Below, piece by piece: positions 1 to 11,900 of a DNA stretch of 64,000 nt. The DNA lies in contig OX465600.1 of assembly GCA_950022295.1 (NCBI GenBank), forward strand, positions 27,193,282 to 27,257,281. The letters are read 5' to 3'. The position numbers and the translations under genes are program-made. Source of the stretch: Bromus sterilis. Its lineage: Eukaryota > Streptophyta > Magnoliopsida > Poales > Poaceae. How positions within the stretch are numbered: the stretch's first letter is position 1; every line of letters begins with the position of its first letter. A model generated the notes under the pieces. The model searched no databases. It worked only from the letters and a program-made list of their open reading frames with translations, and was not told the origin of the DNA.

Positions 1-560
1 CGACAAAGGACCTATATGACACCTATATGGCAAACACCCACGCACGACAAAGCACCCGTCAGCTATTTCTTCGGCAAAGGGGTGCTTTGCCGTCTGCCGG
101 AAATCGACGGACGACAAATTACCTTTGCCGTGCGCTTTTGTGCAAGCAGACGGCAGAGCGGGCGTGACGGCGAACCTTTGCCAGCCGGCTCCGTCAGGCA
201 GTTAACGGCGGGATTTGCCGTCTACAGACAGACGGCAAACCTCCCAACTTTGCCGTCTGCCTTGTCGGAGGCAGACGGTATCATGACCGGCCGGCCGGCT
301 CCGTCAGGCCGTTAATGTCGTCTACTGACAGACGGCAAACCAGCTTTGTCGTCTACCTTGCCGGAGGCAGACGACATAATGACCAAATGGTCACCCAGCT
401 GTTGCCAGATTGCACAGCTGGGCGCCACGTGTCCTCTTTGCCAACTGCAAGCAGACGGCAAACATCTTTGTCGACTGCCTGCGGACGGCAAAGAGCCTAT
501 ATTGTCTCTGTTTTTTCTGTTTTTCTTTTAATCCCTGCATTTGACAAAAAAACAATATAT
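1..560. repeat. CACTA sub-terminal repeat cluster (3' side)
   Basis: At least ten copies of TTTGCCGTCTGC or AGACGGCAAA in both orientations are spread over 500 bases of GC-rich DNA. In CACTA elements such short motifs are the binding sites of the TNPA-like protein. A matching cluster lies at the other end (9340-9640). Confidence 0.8.
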
Positions 561-1000
561 ATATAGCAGCAGAATCAGAAGCACATTTTAACACCACATC
601 ACATCATATCAAACAACATATGAATCTCCAACAAGGATAACACATTGTTTCCAAACAAGGATAACAACAATATATACATAGTTCATTACACAAAGTCTCC
701 AAACAGTTCATAACAACAATAAACTGTTTCTAAGCTATATTGAAAGTGAAAATACAACAACTCCATCGATGCACGACCCTCATAAAGCAAATCTGCAAAA
801 TCAAAATAAGAAAGTTAGCGGAAGAAGGAGGACAAGAAGAATAAGTAATAAGAGAAGGAGAAGGACAAGAAGAAGAAGAAAAGAGAAGAAGAACAAGGAG
901 GAGAGAAGAAGAACAGAGAAGAGTTCTTTTCTATCTTCTCCTTGTTTTTCTTCTCTCCTCTCCTTGTTCTTCTTCTTCTTCTTCTGTTTTCTTTAGCATT
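560..1000. other. Low-complexity stretch inside CACTA, no gene seen
   Basis: Bases 560-760 are AT-rich with no convincing reading frame. Bases 810-990 are a purine-rich then pyrimidine-rich run (GAAGAA then CTTCTT types) that gives spurious Arg/Lys-rich ORFs on both strands. Confidence 0.6.
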
Positions 1001-1490
1001 TGTGAGCAATTAAGCTAACCTTGAGTATTTGTGAGCATATTTTGAGAAATTAAGCTAACCTTTAGCATTTGTGAGCAATTAAGCAAACATTAGCATATTT
1101 TGAGCCAATGAAACTAACTTTAGCATATTGTGAGCAATTTAAGAAACTTTAGCGTGTTTTGAGGAATTAAGCTGACTTTAGCATATTGTGAGCCAATTAA
1201 GCTAGCTTTAGCATTTTGTGAGCCACTTTAGCTAACTTTAGAATTTTTAAGTGAATCAAGCTAACTTTAGCATTTTGTGAGCGATTCAAGCTAACTTTAG
1301 CATCTTGTGAGCAAATCAAGCTAACTTTACCATTTTGTGAGAAAATTAAGCTAACTTTGGCAACTTTGAACAAATGAAGCTAACTTAAGCATTTTTTGAG
1401 CCAATTATGGTAACTTTAGCATTTTGTGAGCAAATCAAGCTAACTTCATCATATTGTGAGCAAATCTGGCTAATCATGCTATTATTAGGC
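1000..1490. repeat. Degenerate minisatellite inside CACTA
   Basis: About a dozen imperfect head-to-tail units of roughly 37-40 bp share the core CTAACTTTAGCATTTTGTGA, with point changes between copies. The array lies just downstream of the TNPA-like gene's stop codon. Confidence 0.8.
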
Positions 1491-1619
1491 TAACTTAGCT
1501 ATATTTAAGAATTTCATAATATTTCAGAAGCTAGATATGCATTTTCAAACTAACTAAGCATTTATAAAGCAAAATATACAACACAACTTACCGGAGTGTA
1601 GCCCTCAAGGCTGAGGTGG

Positions 1620-3950
1620 CTAAGAAGCATCCGTCGGGTTGGCCGATGTTGACGGTGGAGAAGGGTCATGGGACGCAGCCCGAGAGTTATGCTGCACGAA
1701 AAGATCAACTAGAGGTTAGCACGACGCCACTCAATATGGTATTGATGATCATCAAAAGATACTCACCGTCCCCACAGGAGAAATGATCGGCATCGATGGA
1801 GCGGCCTGACCAGTCTTCTCGCACATAGTCCGCACATTTGTTTTTCATGAGTCAATCATATTAGTTAGTAATATAAACAAAAATTATAACATGCATTCTT
1901 TGGGTGAATATGAACAAGTGACTTACCACGAAGAGCTCATACAAGGCCCGGTTCGATGCATCATGTCGTGCCGCGGCCTCCTCGAGAGCCTTCGCCGTCC
2001 TCTCCTCCGCCAGCCGCTCTCTCTCCGCTGCCTTCTCCTCTGCCAACCGCTCCTTCTCCTCCAGTAGCCGCTGGGTGTTCTGTCGCTCTTTCTCAAGAGC
2101 TTCCTGCAACCCCACTCCTCTAGTTAGCATTGTAATATTCGATGAGAGAAAACAAGAATGCAAGAGTCCTTATGGATAACCTGGATAGCGAGGTCGACTG
2201 GCCGCGGACGAGTCCTTATAGCAGGAGAAGAACTCGTTTGGCGCGCCTTGATCTCAGGAAGAGTCTTATCACACCTAATCAACTTATCTCCAATGGCCAT
2301 GGCGCCTTCCGCCACCAGAGATCATCACCAGCTCCGGGTCAATAGGCTTCCCAATCGGGGTGTAAGCCTCCCCGTGCTTCTCCTTCGCCCCCTCAGTATA
2401 AGCCTTGAGCTTACTATAGGCGGCAATGTTGGTGAAAGTCGAAGGAGTGGCGAGATCCGACTCTGAGAGCGCCTTGGCCTTCTTGTACGACGCTGTATGG
2501 GACATGCCATACATGTCGAACACCTGAGGCACCTCCGTTTTGTTATGCTCCGCCTAAAAGACAAAGCAAAGCATGATATTAGTAAGTGGGTGCCTAAAAG
2601 ACAAAGCAAACAAGAATTTGCACATACCCATTTATGCCCGTAACCAGCTAAGTTACGGCTGCCTTGATGGTGTGGCACACCAACCATTTGGGCGCGCCGG
2701 TCCTTGGCATTGTTGTGGACGGCCAACCAGGCATCTGAGCACCAGTGGTCCACAATGACCTCCCAACAATCCATCTTGTCCGCACACCATCTCGGCGGCG
2801 CCTAAGTTAGTAAACAAGGAAACTAATAAGTAGCCTAGATAGGAATCAAATCAAGCAAACTATTCAAGACTTAAGAAGGGTTACCGTCATGTACTGGGCC
2901 CTGGTCAGAAACTTCTTGCGGCAGTCCTTCTTGCTACGCTTGCGCCCTTGCTTGGCGTAGTAGTCACGGACCGCCTGCACTCGCATCTCGTGCCTTGTGT
3001 TCTGCAAGAGGCGCGTGGCCTCTGCAACTATCACGTCCTCCGCCTCCTGCTCCTTGGACTCATCGACCTTGTAGTAGACCTGCAATAGCACGAGACAACA
3101 CTGATGAGTGCACCAACTAGCTATTGTCAAGATTTTATTGTGTGAAACAGAAATTACCCAAAAGCCGTTGATCACCATGTCGGCTCTGGTGTGGCATTCG
3201 ACCCCGTTGATGGTCGTATCCGGCGGGGCCGGGGCAGCACAATAGTGCTCCCATTTGAGTCCAGGCTGCGGAACCTCATCAGGTCCGGGCAATTGAACCA
3301 GCCCCGGGAAGTTCTCCCTGACGAGCACACCAAGGATGGAGTTGGGATTGCGGACACCATTGCCGTATATCCAACCCCTGCAGTATAAAAAGACAAAGCC
3401 ATCAGATAGACATAAGTATAGAAGGTACCGGAAGAGAGTATAAGTGCACTTACGTCTCTCCATCAAGCGTAATCAACCACTTATGGGTGGGAGTCACCGG
3501 CACGGACGGGAGCCGTGTACCCCCACGCTGGTACACGGTGGTACCCTCAGCCACCTCCTCCTCATCCGTAGTGTCCAGCTCGGCACCAGCCTCCCCCTCA
3601 GGCGTGTGCTGCTCCGGCTGGTCCGGCCAGGGACTCCAGGTCGTGCGGGTGGACGTAGCCTCCTCCTCCACCTCAGGCTGGTGGATCGGAGTGTCCGAGG
3701 AGGGATCCACCCTGCAGTGCTCTGGCGAATCAGCCGGAGGTGGCGGCGAGGAAGCAGCAGCAGGTGTGCGTCTCCCTTTCCCGCGACCACCACCTGCTTT
3801 GCCTCTCCCGGTCTTCTTTCGACCTCTCCCCCTGGGCACCTCATCAGTAGAAGGAGGAGGCGAGGAAATACTCTCGAGCAAAGACCTCCGTAGAGCCAGA
3901 GGTGGGAGCGCATGACCCCTCCCTCGCGAGCCTGAGGTCTCGCCCTCCAT
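1620..3950 (-). CDS. TNPA-like CACTA regulatory/DNA-binding protein (plant transposase Ptta/En/Spm-like)
   Basis: In En/Spm systems the TNPA-type protein binds the sub-terminal repeats and works with the TNP2/TNPD transposase. This reading runs from ATG at 3950 (MEGETSGSRGRG) through several exons to a stop at 1620. The N-terminal 160 residues are low-complexity (Pro, Arg, Glu rich). The middle exons (about 3390-3160 and 3080-2886) carry an acidic-basic segment ending in RSKKDCRKKFLTRAQYM, which I recognise from plant transposase_24-type proteins. The exon at 2770-2633 contains the Trp-rich DCWEVIVDHW. The exon at 2110-1925 is a coiled coil of LLEEKERLAEEKAAERERL type. Donors (GTAAGT, GTAATT, GTAACC, GTATGT) lie at the exon ends. 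I saw no clear disabling mutation, but exon joins are approximate. It lies downstream of the transposase on the same strand, as in other Triticeae CACTA elements. Confidence 0.72.
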
Positions 3951-4082
3951 ATCTGTCACAAACCTGCCAAGAATTAAAATAAAATAATTAGTACAATGAG
4001 AAAAAGAATTAATAATACAAAAGTAATTACTGCAATAATGAGAATATATATATATATATAATTAAAGTTGAGATGCATACAA

Positions 4083-7000
4083 CTAACAATAGTCGGGATC
4101 ATCGGTATCTTCTCCGCGATCAAATGAAGGATCGTCATCACTATCACGCGTGTCGTCGATAATGACGGCCTCATCAGGTTCAACAACACCAATATTTGGA
4201 AGGCCTTTATGTAAACGGTCAAGCATGGACAGGTCATCTGGAGCAGTAACCTCTTCTTCTTCAGGCTCTTCAACATCGTCGTTAGCGGGTTCACTCTCAT
4301 TGTCTTCTTCCATGTTCTGGGGTTGCGTAGAGCGGTTTCGGAAACGTTTTTTTATCACGCGTGTTTCTTGGAAGAATTCTCCTTCATAAGTCTCTGGGTC
4401 AATGTGGGGTACATAATCCTCTTCATTTGGGGGAGGTGGTCTAGTATGAGGTGGCACATCATAAACGACATCCCAACCTTTCAGGTTTTCAACCGTTTGG
4501 CAGGGGTAGGATAGATAGAAAACCTGGGTGGCCTGTTGAGCCGTAATATAGACATCGGGGACATTAAAATGGGTGTCTTGTCGAATTTCGACTAGACCTA
4601 CATGTTCATGAGTTCGTCTAGTCCTCGACGGGAGAAACCAATGACATTTGAAGACAACGACGTTGGGAGGATTTTCACCATAGAATAGAAGTTCGTATAT
4701 TGCTTCAACTCTTCCATAATACTCAATACCTCCGTCGCCAACAGCAGAGACACCCGAATTTGTACTTTTTCGATCGGCCATTTTTCGCTCTTTATCAACG
4801 GTACGAAAGCGATACCCGTTGATGTCGTATTTCTCAAATACACGAACCTTATTGTCAAAACCATTAGCGACTTGTCTCAATTCGGCGTCCATAGGTTCCT
4901 CATTTGCCTATAAGTTTTATAGGAAAGGATTGTTATATTAGTGAAAAATAGGTCGAACCAACAAATGAAACCCTATATATGAATGATAGTTACCGTTCGT
5001 TTGAACCAAGAGATGAAACCAGGATTGCCGTCTCCTTGATTGGCAAGAAGCTCATACTCTGCGATGGAATCACTTTCAATAACCACTCCATTTGAGAATT
5101 TGGCGACGTATCGACTGTATGAATTCAGGGGAATTAATAAGAAACAAGAATTATTAGAAGTTGCGAAACAATGTATGTACCGAGCACTTACTCGATGTAC
5201 GGTTGCACTTCTGTTAGGTTGGTGAAGATATACAGTGTAAGAGTCCGCCATTCTTTGATATCCAAAATCTTATTTCTCGAAGCACCAACAGGTTCGAGCT
5301 TCCCTTTGAATAGGCTGAGGTTGGATTGACGCCGTTGGGGGTCGCCAGTATTGTATCGAGGCTTTGGATTATGCAAATGGCGATTTTTGGCTTCATAATG
5401 TGCTGTCACGAAGTTTGCCACCTCCTCGGTAATGAAAGCCTCGGCCATCGATGCTTCAATTCTACGTTTATTTTTACATTTTGCTCGAAGCGTCTTCTGC
5501 ATTCTCTCCGTTGAATAGCACCAACAATTTTGCACAGGGCCCCCTAATCTTGCCTCGGCCGGGAGATGCAATATCAAATGCTGCATCGTATTAAAAAAAC
5601 CCGGTGGAAAGATCTTCTCTAACTTGCAGAGCAACTCCGGCGCCATATCTTCCATGTCTTCTAGCATGCCATCGGATAGTTCTTTAGCACAAAGAACACG
5701 AAAGAAATAGCTCAGTTCTGCCAGTACTAGCCACTCTTCCTCGGGGATATAGCCGCGCAACATCACCGGCATTACCCGCTCAAGCCATATGTGTCAATCA
5801 TGACTCTTCAGCCCAAATATTTTATGTTTTTCAGGACTCGCTCCCCTCCTCAGATTCGTTGCATACCCATCGGGGAACATCAAACTGTTTTGCACCCACA
5901 AGAGAATTTCCCTGATATGCCCCCTTTCAAGATTGAACCAGGCCCTTGGCTTGGACCAATTCTTCTTTCCTTTCGGCTGTCGCATGTTCTGTGAGGGTCT
6001 ATCACATAGAGTCTCCTGGTCGACTCTAGCTTTAGGATTATCCTTTGACTTCCCATCTATGCCGAAAAATGTACCAAACAGGGCCTCGCCGATATTTTTT
6101 TCAGTGTGCATCACGTCAATATTGTGTGGAAGTTCGAGGTCTTGGAAGTAGGGGAGATCCCAGAAGCATGTCTTGTGAGTCCAGGCGTGTTCCGAATTAT
6201 ATCCCTTAAAATACCCGGGACGTTCTGGATCAGGCTCGAGAGAGTTCAACTGTGCTAAGACATGTTCGCCCGTCATCGTAGGTGCTGCCAGGTTTTTGAC
6301 AACTTTGCCTTTGATGAAGTTCTTCTTGTCTTTTCTAAAAGGATGCTTAGGAGGCAGAAACTGTTTATGCAAGTCGACGCAGGAATACTTGCCACCCGCC
6401 TTCAGCCAATGAAACTGAAGAGCGGCCTTGCATGTTGGGCACCCGAACTTTCCATGAACACAGAAGCCAGCGAAAAGCGCATACGCCGGCAAGTCATGCA
6501 TCGAGTACTCGTACCAAACATGCATTTTGAAGGTCTTTTTGCTAGCTGCATCGTATGTCTTGAACCCTTCGTCCCAAGCTTGTTGCAATTCCTCCTTAAG
6601 CGGTTGCATGTACACATCCATATTCTTCCCCGGATATTTGGGCCCTGGTATTATCAACGTCGGGAAAATGTTCTTCCTTTTCATAATCTCTGAGGGGGGG
6701 GGGGAGATTGAGTGGCATGACAAATACAGGCCAACAACTGTATGAGGCTGCCATCAGACCGAAAGGATTGAACCCATCTGTGTCGACGGCGATTCGGCAA
6801 TGCCTTGGCTCCTTAGCTTTTTCCGAATGTTTTTCATCAAAGTGCTTCCATGCTGAACCATCCGATGGGTGAGTCAACATCGGCTTCCCATCTGCATCAA
6901 ATTCTGTTCTCTTCCCATGTTTGTGCCATGTCATCTGTCTGACTGTCTCTTCCATCATGTAAAGGCGTTGAATTCTTGGTATCACTGGAAGATACCGAAG

Positions 7001-7730
7001 AACATTTACGGGTATTTTGGTCTGCGTCTTCTCACCTTGACCATTGTCTACCACAACATACCTGGATGACTTGCATTTGGGACAATAGTCTTCGTCCGCA
7101 TACTCTTTCCTAAATAAAGCACATCCATTTTCACAAGCATGTATCTGCTCATAGGGCATCTTAAGTACCTTGAGGATTTTATCCGATTGGTACAGGTTTG
7201 CAGGCATAACATGATCTTTTGGTAGAAACCGCCCAATTAGGGTAGTGAACGCATTGTAGCAATCTGTGCCCAAGTTGAATTGTGCCTTCAAAGCCATCAA
7301 CTGTGCGATGGCATCGAGCTGACAAAGCTCAGTGTGAGCGTGCAGCGGACGTTTCGAAGACTCCAACATCTCATAGAAGGCCTTCGCAGATTCCTCCATC
7401 TCATCGTCCTCATCCCGCGCATCGTCAAAGTCCTGCACCATGTCTTCGATCCCGGTTCCGTACTCATCCGTGCGCTGACGGACCACGTCCTCTCTCCGTC
7501 ATCCGCCAGACTCGCCATGGAAGCTCCACACCGTATAACCAGGCTTATAACCCCACTTCTGCAAGTGTTTACCCATATCCACCTCTGTACCTAACACAGG
7601 GGCACCAGGTTTTTCTCTGCCCATTTGCAAACGCCGCTCTCAAAAACTCCTCTGTTTTCATTGCCCATTCATTGCTGATCTCTTTCTGATTAGGGCGACC
7701 AGTGTACATCCACGCACGATCATCGCTCAT
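4083..7730 (-). pseudogene. TNP2-like CACTA transposase, disrupted
   Basis: This is the catalytic transposase of the CACTA element. In order on the minus strand: an N-terminal transposase-associated domain from ATG 7730 (MSDDRAWMYTGRPN); the TNP2/Transposase_21 core (7486-5794) with CPKCKSSRY, AVDTDGFNPFG, PTCKAALQFHW and HNIDVMHTEKNIGEALFGT; a DUF4218 region (5772-5188, with IFPPGFFNTMQHLILHL); a short exon ending WFKRT at about 4994; and a DUF4216 exon from about 4909 to the stop at 4083. Damage: a stop near 7507 after WSFHGESGG, a frameshift at an 11-base G run (6694-6704), and an in-frame TGA between SHD and HIW near 5790. Small introns around 5120-5185 and 4910-4993 keep GT-AG. Otherwise the protein reads well, so inactivation looks recent. 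The tract-length frameshift could also be a sequencing error. Confidence 0.88.
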
Positions 7731-7864
7731 CTTGTCGCTACTAAACAACAAATATACCAGTTTGTCAATTTTATTACGTCCACTTTTTATTGCTTTTATC
7801 ATACATAACTACGGCATATGCAATTAACCTACACACTAATAGGTAAAGATAGGTCCTAATCCCA

Positions 7865-8076
7865 CCCGAGTATGTGTAGATTGGGTCGGTTTCCCATGCT
7901 TTGGTCCCGATCCGGCGCGGTATTTCGGCAGCACCTCCCCGCTATTCTCCTAATACACGTCTCGACAACAAGCCGAGAGGTTGTGTATCCGGAGAACAAC
8001 AGGGAGGCGCTGACGAAATACCGCGTCGGATCGGGACCAAAGCATGGGAAACCGACTCAATCTACACATACTCGGG
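7865..8076. repeat. 212-bp near-perfect inverted repeat (long hairpin) upstream of the transposase
   Basis: The left arm begins CCCGAGTATGTGTAGATT at 7865 and the right arm is its reverse complement, ending at 8076. The arms are roughly 100 bases with only a handful of mismatches and almost no loop. The centre is itself palindromic (CTCGGCTTGTTGTCGAG type). It lies about 135 bases upstream of the transposase start codon, where a promoter or leader would be. Confidence 0.85.
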
Positions 8077-8419
8077 CTGTCCATGGATAACGTTGGACAA
8101 TTCGAAAGAATCACTATTATAAATATGCAAATGAATGCATATTTATAACTGTAACCCTTTCGAACGGGAGACACATACTGGTTACGCGACTGCATATTGA
8201 AACTATATTGCTAGCTAGTGTCGTCGGCACAAAGGCCGGAACAGAGCAAAGGAAGGGGGGTCAGGAGGATAAGACATGTTTTGCATACCCTCGAGTGCAG
8301 GGGAGATTGTCGAACACAGGGAGAGGTCGTCGAACACCAGACTTGCGATGGCTCGAGGTGAAGGGGGAACAACTGCACATTAAAAACCAATAAGCTATTA
8401 TGCGGTGTGCTAGAGATAT

Positions 8420-9000
8420 TTTTTGGTTTCAGGTTATGCTAGAGATGCTCTTCGGTCAAGATTCATTTGTACTCCTCCTTCTACTACTTTCTACTCTTCT
8501 CCTCCTCCAGACTCATCCTTCTCCATTTCTCATCCTCCTTCTTCTACTTTCTACTCTTCTCCTCCTCTGACCTCCACCTTCTCTCCTCCTGGCCTCCACC
8601 TCCGGCCTCCACCTTCTCTCCTCCCAGCCTCCTCCTCCGGCCTCCACCTTCTCTTCTCCCGGCCTCCTCCTCCGGCCTCCACCTTCTCTCCTCCTCTTTC
8701 TTCTTATTTTACATATTATTTCTTTTTTCCTTTACACTTATTCTTTTATTTACATTTACTCTTTATTATCATTTAAATTTTCTGAATATTGTAATTATGC
8801 ATCTTATCATTTAAATTTTCTGCATATTGCAATTAACAGAAAAAATAAAAATAAATCGTACTAAAAATCTAGAACCTAAAACCTAATATCTACAATTACT
8901 AACTAAATCCTAACACTAACTAATTACTAACTAAAATCCTAACACTAACTAATCACTAACTAAAATCCTACAACTATAGAAATTACAGAGAAAAAATAAA
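8420..9000. repeat. CT-rich minisatellite and AT-rich tandem repeats inside CACTA
   Basis: Bases 8460-8700 are pyrimidine-rich with repeated CTCCTCCGGCCTCCACCTTC units. Bases 8870-8990 repeat ACTAACTAAAATCCTAACA. The long ORFs read through these stretches are low-complexity and are not annotated. Confidence 0.7.
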
Positions 9001-9672
9001 AAAAATAGAGGAGGAGCGGGCTCACCGGAGTAGGGGGCCAGAGGACGAGGCCGGGAGGTGGGAGGCTGCGCAACGGCGAGTGGCGGAGGAGGGCAGCGGC
9101 GTCGGCGTCGGGATCCGGTGAGATGCGGCCGCAGGCAGCGGAGGGCGGGGCGGAGGAGGGTGGGGGCGGGTGCGGGATCCCGCGGGCGGCGGAGGGCGGG
9201 GAGGTGGAGGACGGGGAGAGATCCGGAAGGGGCGGGACAGAGAGGCGGCGGCGATGTTTGGGGCTCGGCGGCGGCGTGGGGAGAGAGCACGGTTGCGAGG
9301 AGGAGTGGGAGTGGGAGTGGGAGAGGGACCGTGCGGGGGGTTAACGGCCCACCGCTTTGCCGTCTGCCGACAGACGGCAACGACACGTATGCCGTCCGTA
9401 GGCAGACGGCAAAGCGGTGGGCCGTTAGCCAGGCCGCGTGCCTCGCTTGGGTGGGCCCAGCTGGAGGTTTGCCGTCTGTCAACGGACGACATAGGTCTCG
9501 TTGACGTCTGCCTGCGTCCACGCAGACGGCAAACATGTTGTTTGCCGTATGTCTACGTGTTACCGTCTGTACTTAGGGCAGCGGACGGCATACCGCTGCT
9601 TTGCCGTCCGCCCCGACGAAATGCAGACGACAAAGCCACTGGCCCATGGCAAACTGGTGAATTCCAGTAGGA
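9001..9672. repeat. CACTA sub-terminal repeats and right terminus (5' side)
   Basis: A very GC-rich segment (9010-9340) is followed by repeated GCCGTCTGC, CAGACGGCAAA and TTTGCCGTCCGC motifs to 9640, then the terminal GAATTCCAGTAG at 9659-9670. The element's 5' end is here because the transposase reads leftward. Confidence 0.75.
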
Positions 9673-11793
9673 TTGTTACCATGATCCACCTGCAAAAGGG
9701 TACTCTTACTCTCCCCATAAACATAATCTTTCTCATTGGTAATAGTGGGAGTAGGACTATCATAAACAACTTGAACACTATAGATTAATTGTGTATTAGG
9801 AAGATGGTGTTCAACAAGGGAGTAATTCCCTCCATGATTATGACAAGTTTCATAAGGATACTCACTAGAGATAGGAGTTATAACATCATCATAGTAGAGA
9901 AGAGCATTATCATTGCTAGCAACTATATTTGTAAACATGTTGTCTTTATTCTTACTAGCAAAAGAATTATCAATTACCACATCACTAATGGGTAAAGGAC
10001 TTGCAATCCTATCATCCCCAAGCTTAGAGCTTTCCATATCATTACTCTCAGAGTTAGTACCAAAAAGATTTTCAAGATCATAAGTAGCATTATCATCATT
10101 TTCCCAATCACAAAAAGTAACATACATATCATAATCAAAATCATCTTCAATAGTGCCTACGGACTTAACATCAGGATAATAATGAATGCAATCAAGCTCA
10201 CCGTCCTCCAAAAATTTCTGTCTGTTAGGATAAAAATTGATGCGAGGAATATGCTCAGGCCAGGTTGATACCCATTCTTCTTCCTTCTTGCTCCTCTTCC
10301 TCCTTCTCTTCTTTTTCTTCTTCTTCACCTTAGGAAGGAGTGGTTGGAGGGGAAGTTTCTCCACATATCTTGGTTTATCATTAGAAACAATAGGGGAAAC
10401 TTGGGAGAAACTCCCCTTTTTATTAGTAGAAATATAAGAGACATTTTTATACTTTGGTAGAGTTCCCTCCTCTCTAATCTTACTTATGTAATCATTCTCA
10501 TGGCAATTAACAACACAATAGAGATGGCATTTTTGCAAAGTGTTATTTATTCCCAAAGCATGACCATCTAGCCAAGAAGTCTTTTCTGATAACTCTTCAC
10601 ACATCAAAAATAACATAAGCTCATCATAAAGATCAGGGGTGATCATGTCATCACACAACTGGCTAACAATTATGTTTTGAAAGTACATGCACTGAAAATT
10701 GAAGTGACCCTTTATGCAGCAAAGTTCACAAGTAAAAGGATAAAGGTCACACAATTCTCTAGCAATTTCATTTAAATCTCTAACCCAAGTGATTGTTCTT
10801 TCATGCTTATGTTGCTTACAATACTTCTCTTCTTCAATCATAGGCCTTTCACAAGGTCTATCCACTCCACAAAAATTAACATGCTTATATAAAACTTTAT
10901 TTTTAGGAATTGGATCATGCATGTTGCAATCATCATTAACAATTTCATTTTCTTTGCAAATCTCTTTAAAAGGTTCATGATGCTTGATCCAATTCTCCTT
11001 AGGCATATTAAGATGTGAAGCAAAATATTTGAGGAAATCAACAAGGAGTTGAGAATCAAGCCCAAACTTAGCACTAAATTTATTAAAACTTGCAGTTTCA
11101 ACAAAGGACTTAATGCAATCATACTCATAAATTATACCTGACTCTTTACCTTTGTCGATCTCCCAATCTTCAGTGTTGTGTTGGATTCTTTCAAGGAGTT
11201 CCCATTTAGCATCAATCTTTTCGTTTGTGAAAGAACCCATCGAGGAAGCGTCGAGCAAGTCTTTATCCTGTCGAGATAGCCTTGCATAGAAATTAGTAAT
11301 AATCATATCTTTGGGGAGCCCATGGTTAGGACATTTTAGCATCAAAGTTTTCAGTCTCCCCCCAAGCTTGAGCTATGCTCTCTCCGTCATGAGGATAGAA
11401 ATTATAAATATAATTCCTATTCTCATGGACTTCATGAAGAGGACAAAACTTGGAGTAAAAGAGAGACTAGATCTCTTCCCAATCCTGTAGGTGAGAATCA
11501 TCTAGTAGCCTATACCATTCCAATGCTTTTCCTTTCAGTGACAAGGGAAATAATTTCTTCATGACTTCACCTCTTGTCAAACCTGAAATATTAAATAACT
11601 CACAAAGTTCTGTAAGTTTCAACAAATGAATACTAGGATTGACTGTCCCATCATAACAATCATTAATAATTATTTCAACTACCCCAAGTGGTATTTGGAA
11701 CAGGATACATTCAGTAGGTGGCGGAGACTTCTCTACCACAGGTGCGGCAAAGCGGTCTCCCCGAAGCAGCGAACTAAGATTGCAGTTTTCCAT
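9673..11793 (-). pseudogene. Gypsy gag-like polyprotein, copy 1 (interrupted)
   Basis: Starts at ATG 11793 (MENCNLSSLLRG). The retrotransposon gag domain includes LSLKGKALEWYRLLDDSH and LKCPNHGLPKDMIITNFY. Further on is a zinc knuckle CELCCIKGHFNFQC (C-x2-C-x4-H-x4-C), then a Lys/Arg-rich stretch and a long acidic tail. The second copy in this window (18771-20652) is the same family. Damage: a TAG after DWEEI near 11468, a one-base insertion in a C run near 11358 relative to copy 2, and truncation by the CACTA insertion at 9672, after which the frame reads transposon DNA. The product would be a capsid/nucleocapsid precursor. No protease, RT or integrase is in this part. Confidence 0.82.
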
Positions 11794-11873
11794 AAACCTA
11801 ACTAGTGAAAATAAAAACAAGAAACGAAAAGATTTAATTGCAGAATCTAAAGATATACCTACAAGCACTCACC

Positions 11874-11891
11874 TCCCCGGCAACGGCGCCA
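11874..11891 (-). other. Primer-binding site (tRNA-Asp type) of Gypsy copy 1
   Basis: The minus strand reads TGGCGCCGTTGCCGGGGA nine bases inside the LTR end. This is the tRNA-Asp-complementary primer site common in Triticeae Gypsy elements. Confidence 0.85.
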
Positions 11892-11900
11892 GAAATAGCT

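Larger units (their letters stand above)
1..9672 (-). mobile_element. CACTA (En/Spm-type) DNA transposon, left end outside the window
   Basis: A minus-strand TNP2-type transposase and a TNPA-like gene are framed by dense sub-terminal repeats built on GCCGTCTGC and its complement at 1-560 and 9340-9640. The right end reads, on the minus strand, CTACTGGAATTCACC, which fits a CACTACTGG-type terminus whose first two bases have changed. To its right the sequence continues as the gag ORF of a Gypsy element, so this element inserted into that retrotransposon. The other terminus and the target duplication lie before base 1 and cannot be checked. The transposase is broken by a frameshift and nonsense codons, so the copy is probably not autonomous now. 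Confidence 0.88.

Noticed and set aside
769..1009. Arg/Lys-rich ORFs on both strands
   Set aside because: They arise from GAAGAA and CTTCTT low-complexity runs inside the CACTA element, with no domain and no gene structure.
8423..8814. Long Ser/Pro-rich ORFs
   Set aside because: Products of the CT-rich minisatellite in two frames, with no recognisable protein.
9022..9670. Overlapping GC-rich ORFs up to 195 codons
   Set aside because: They read through the CACTA sub-terminal repeats on both strands, an effect of base composition.
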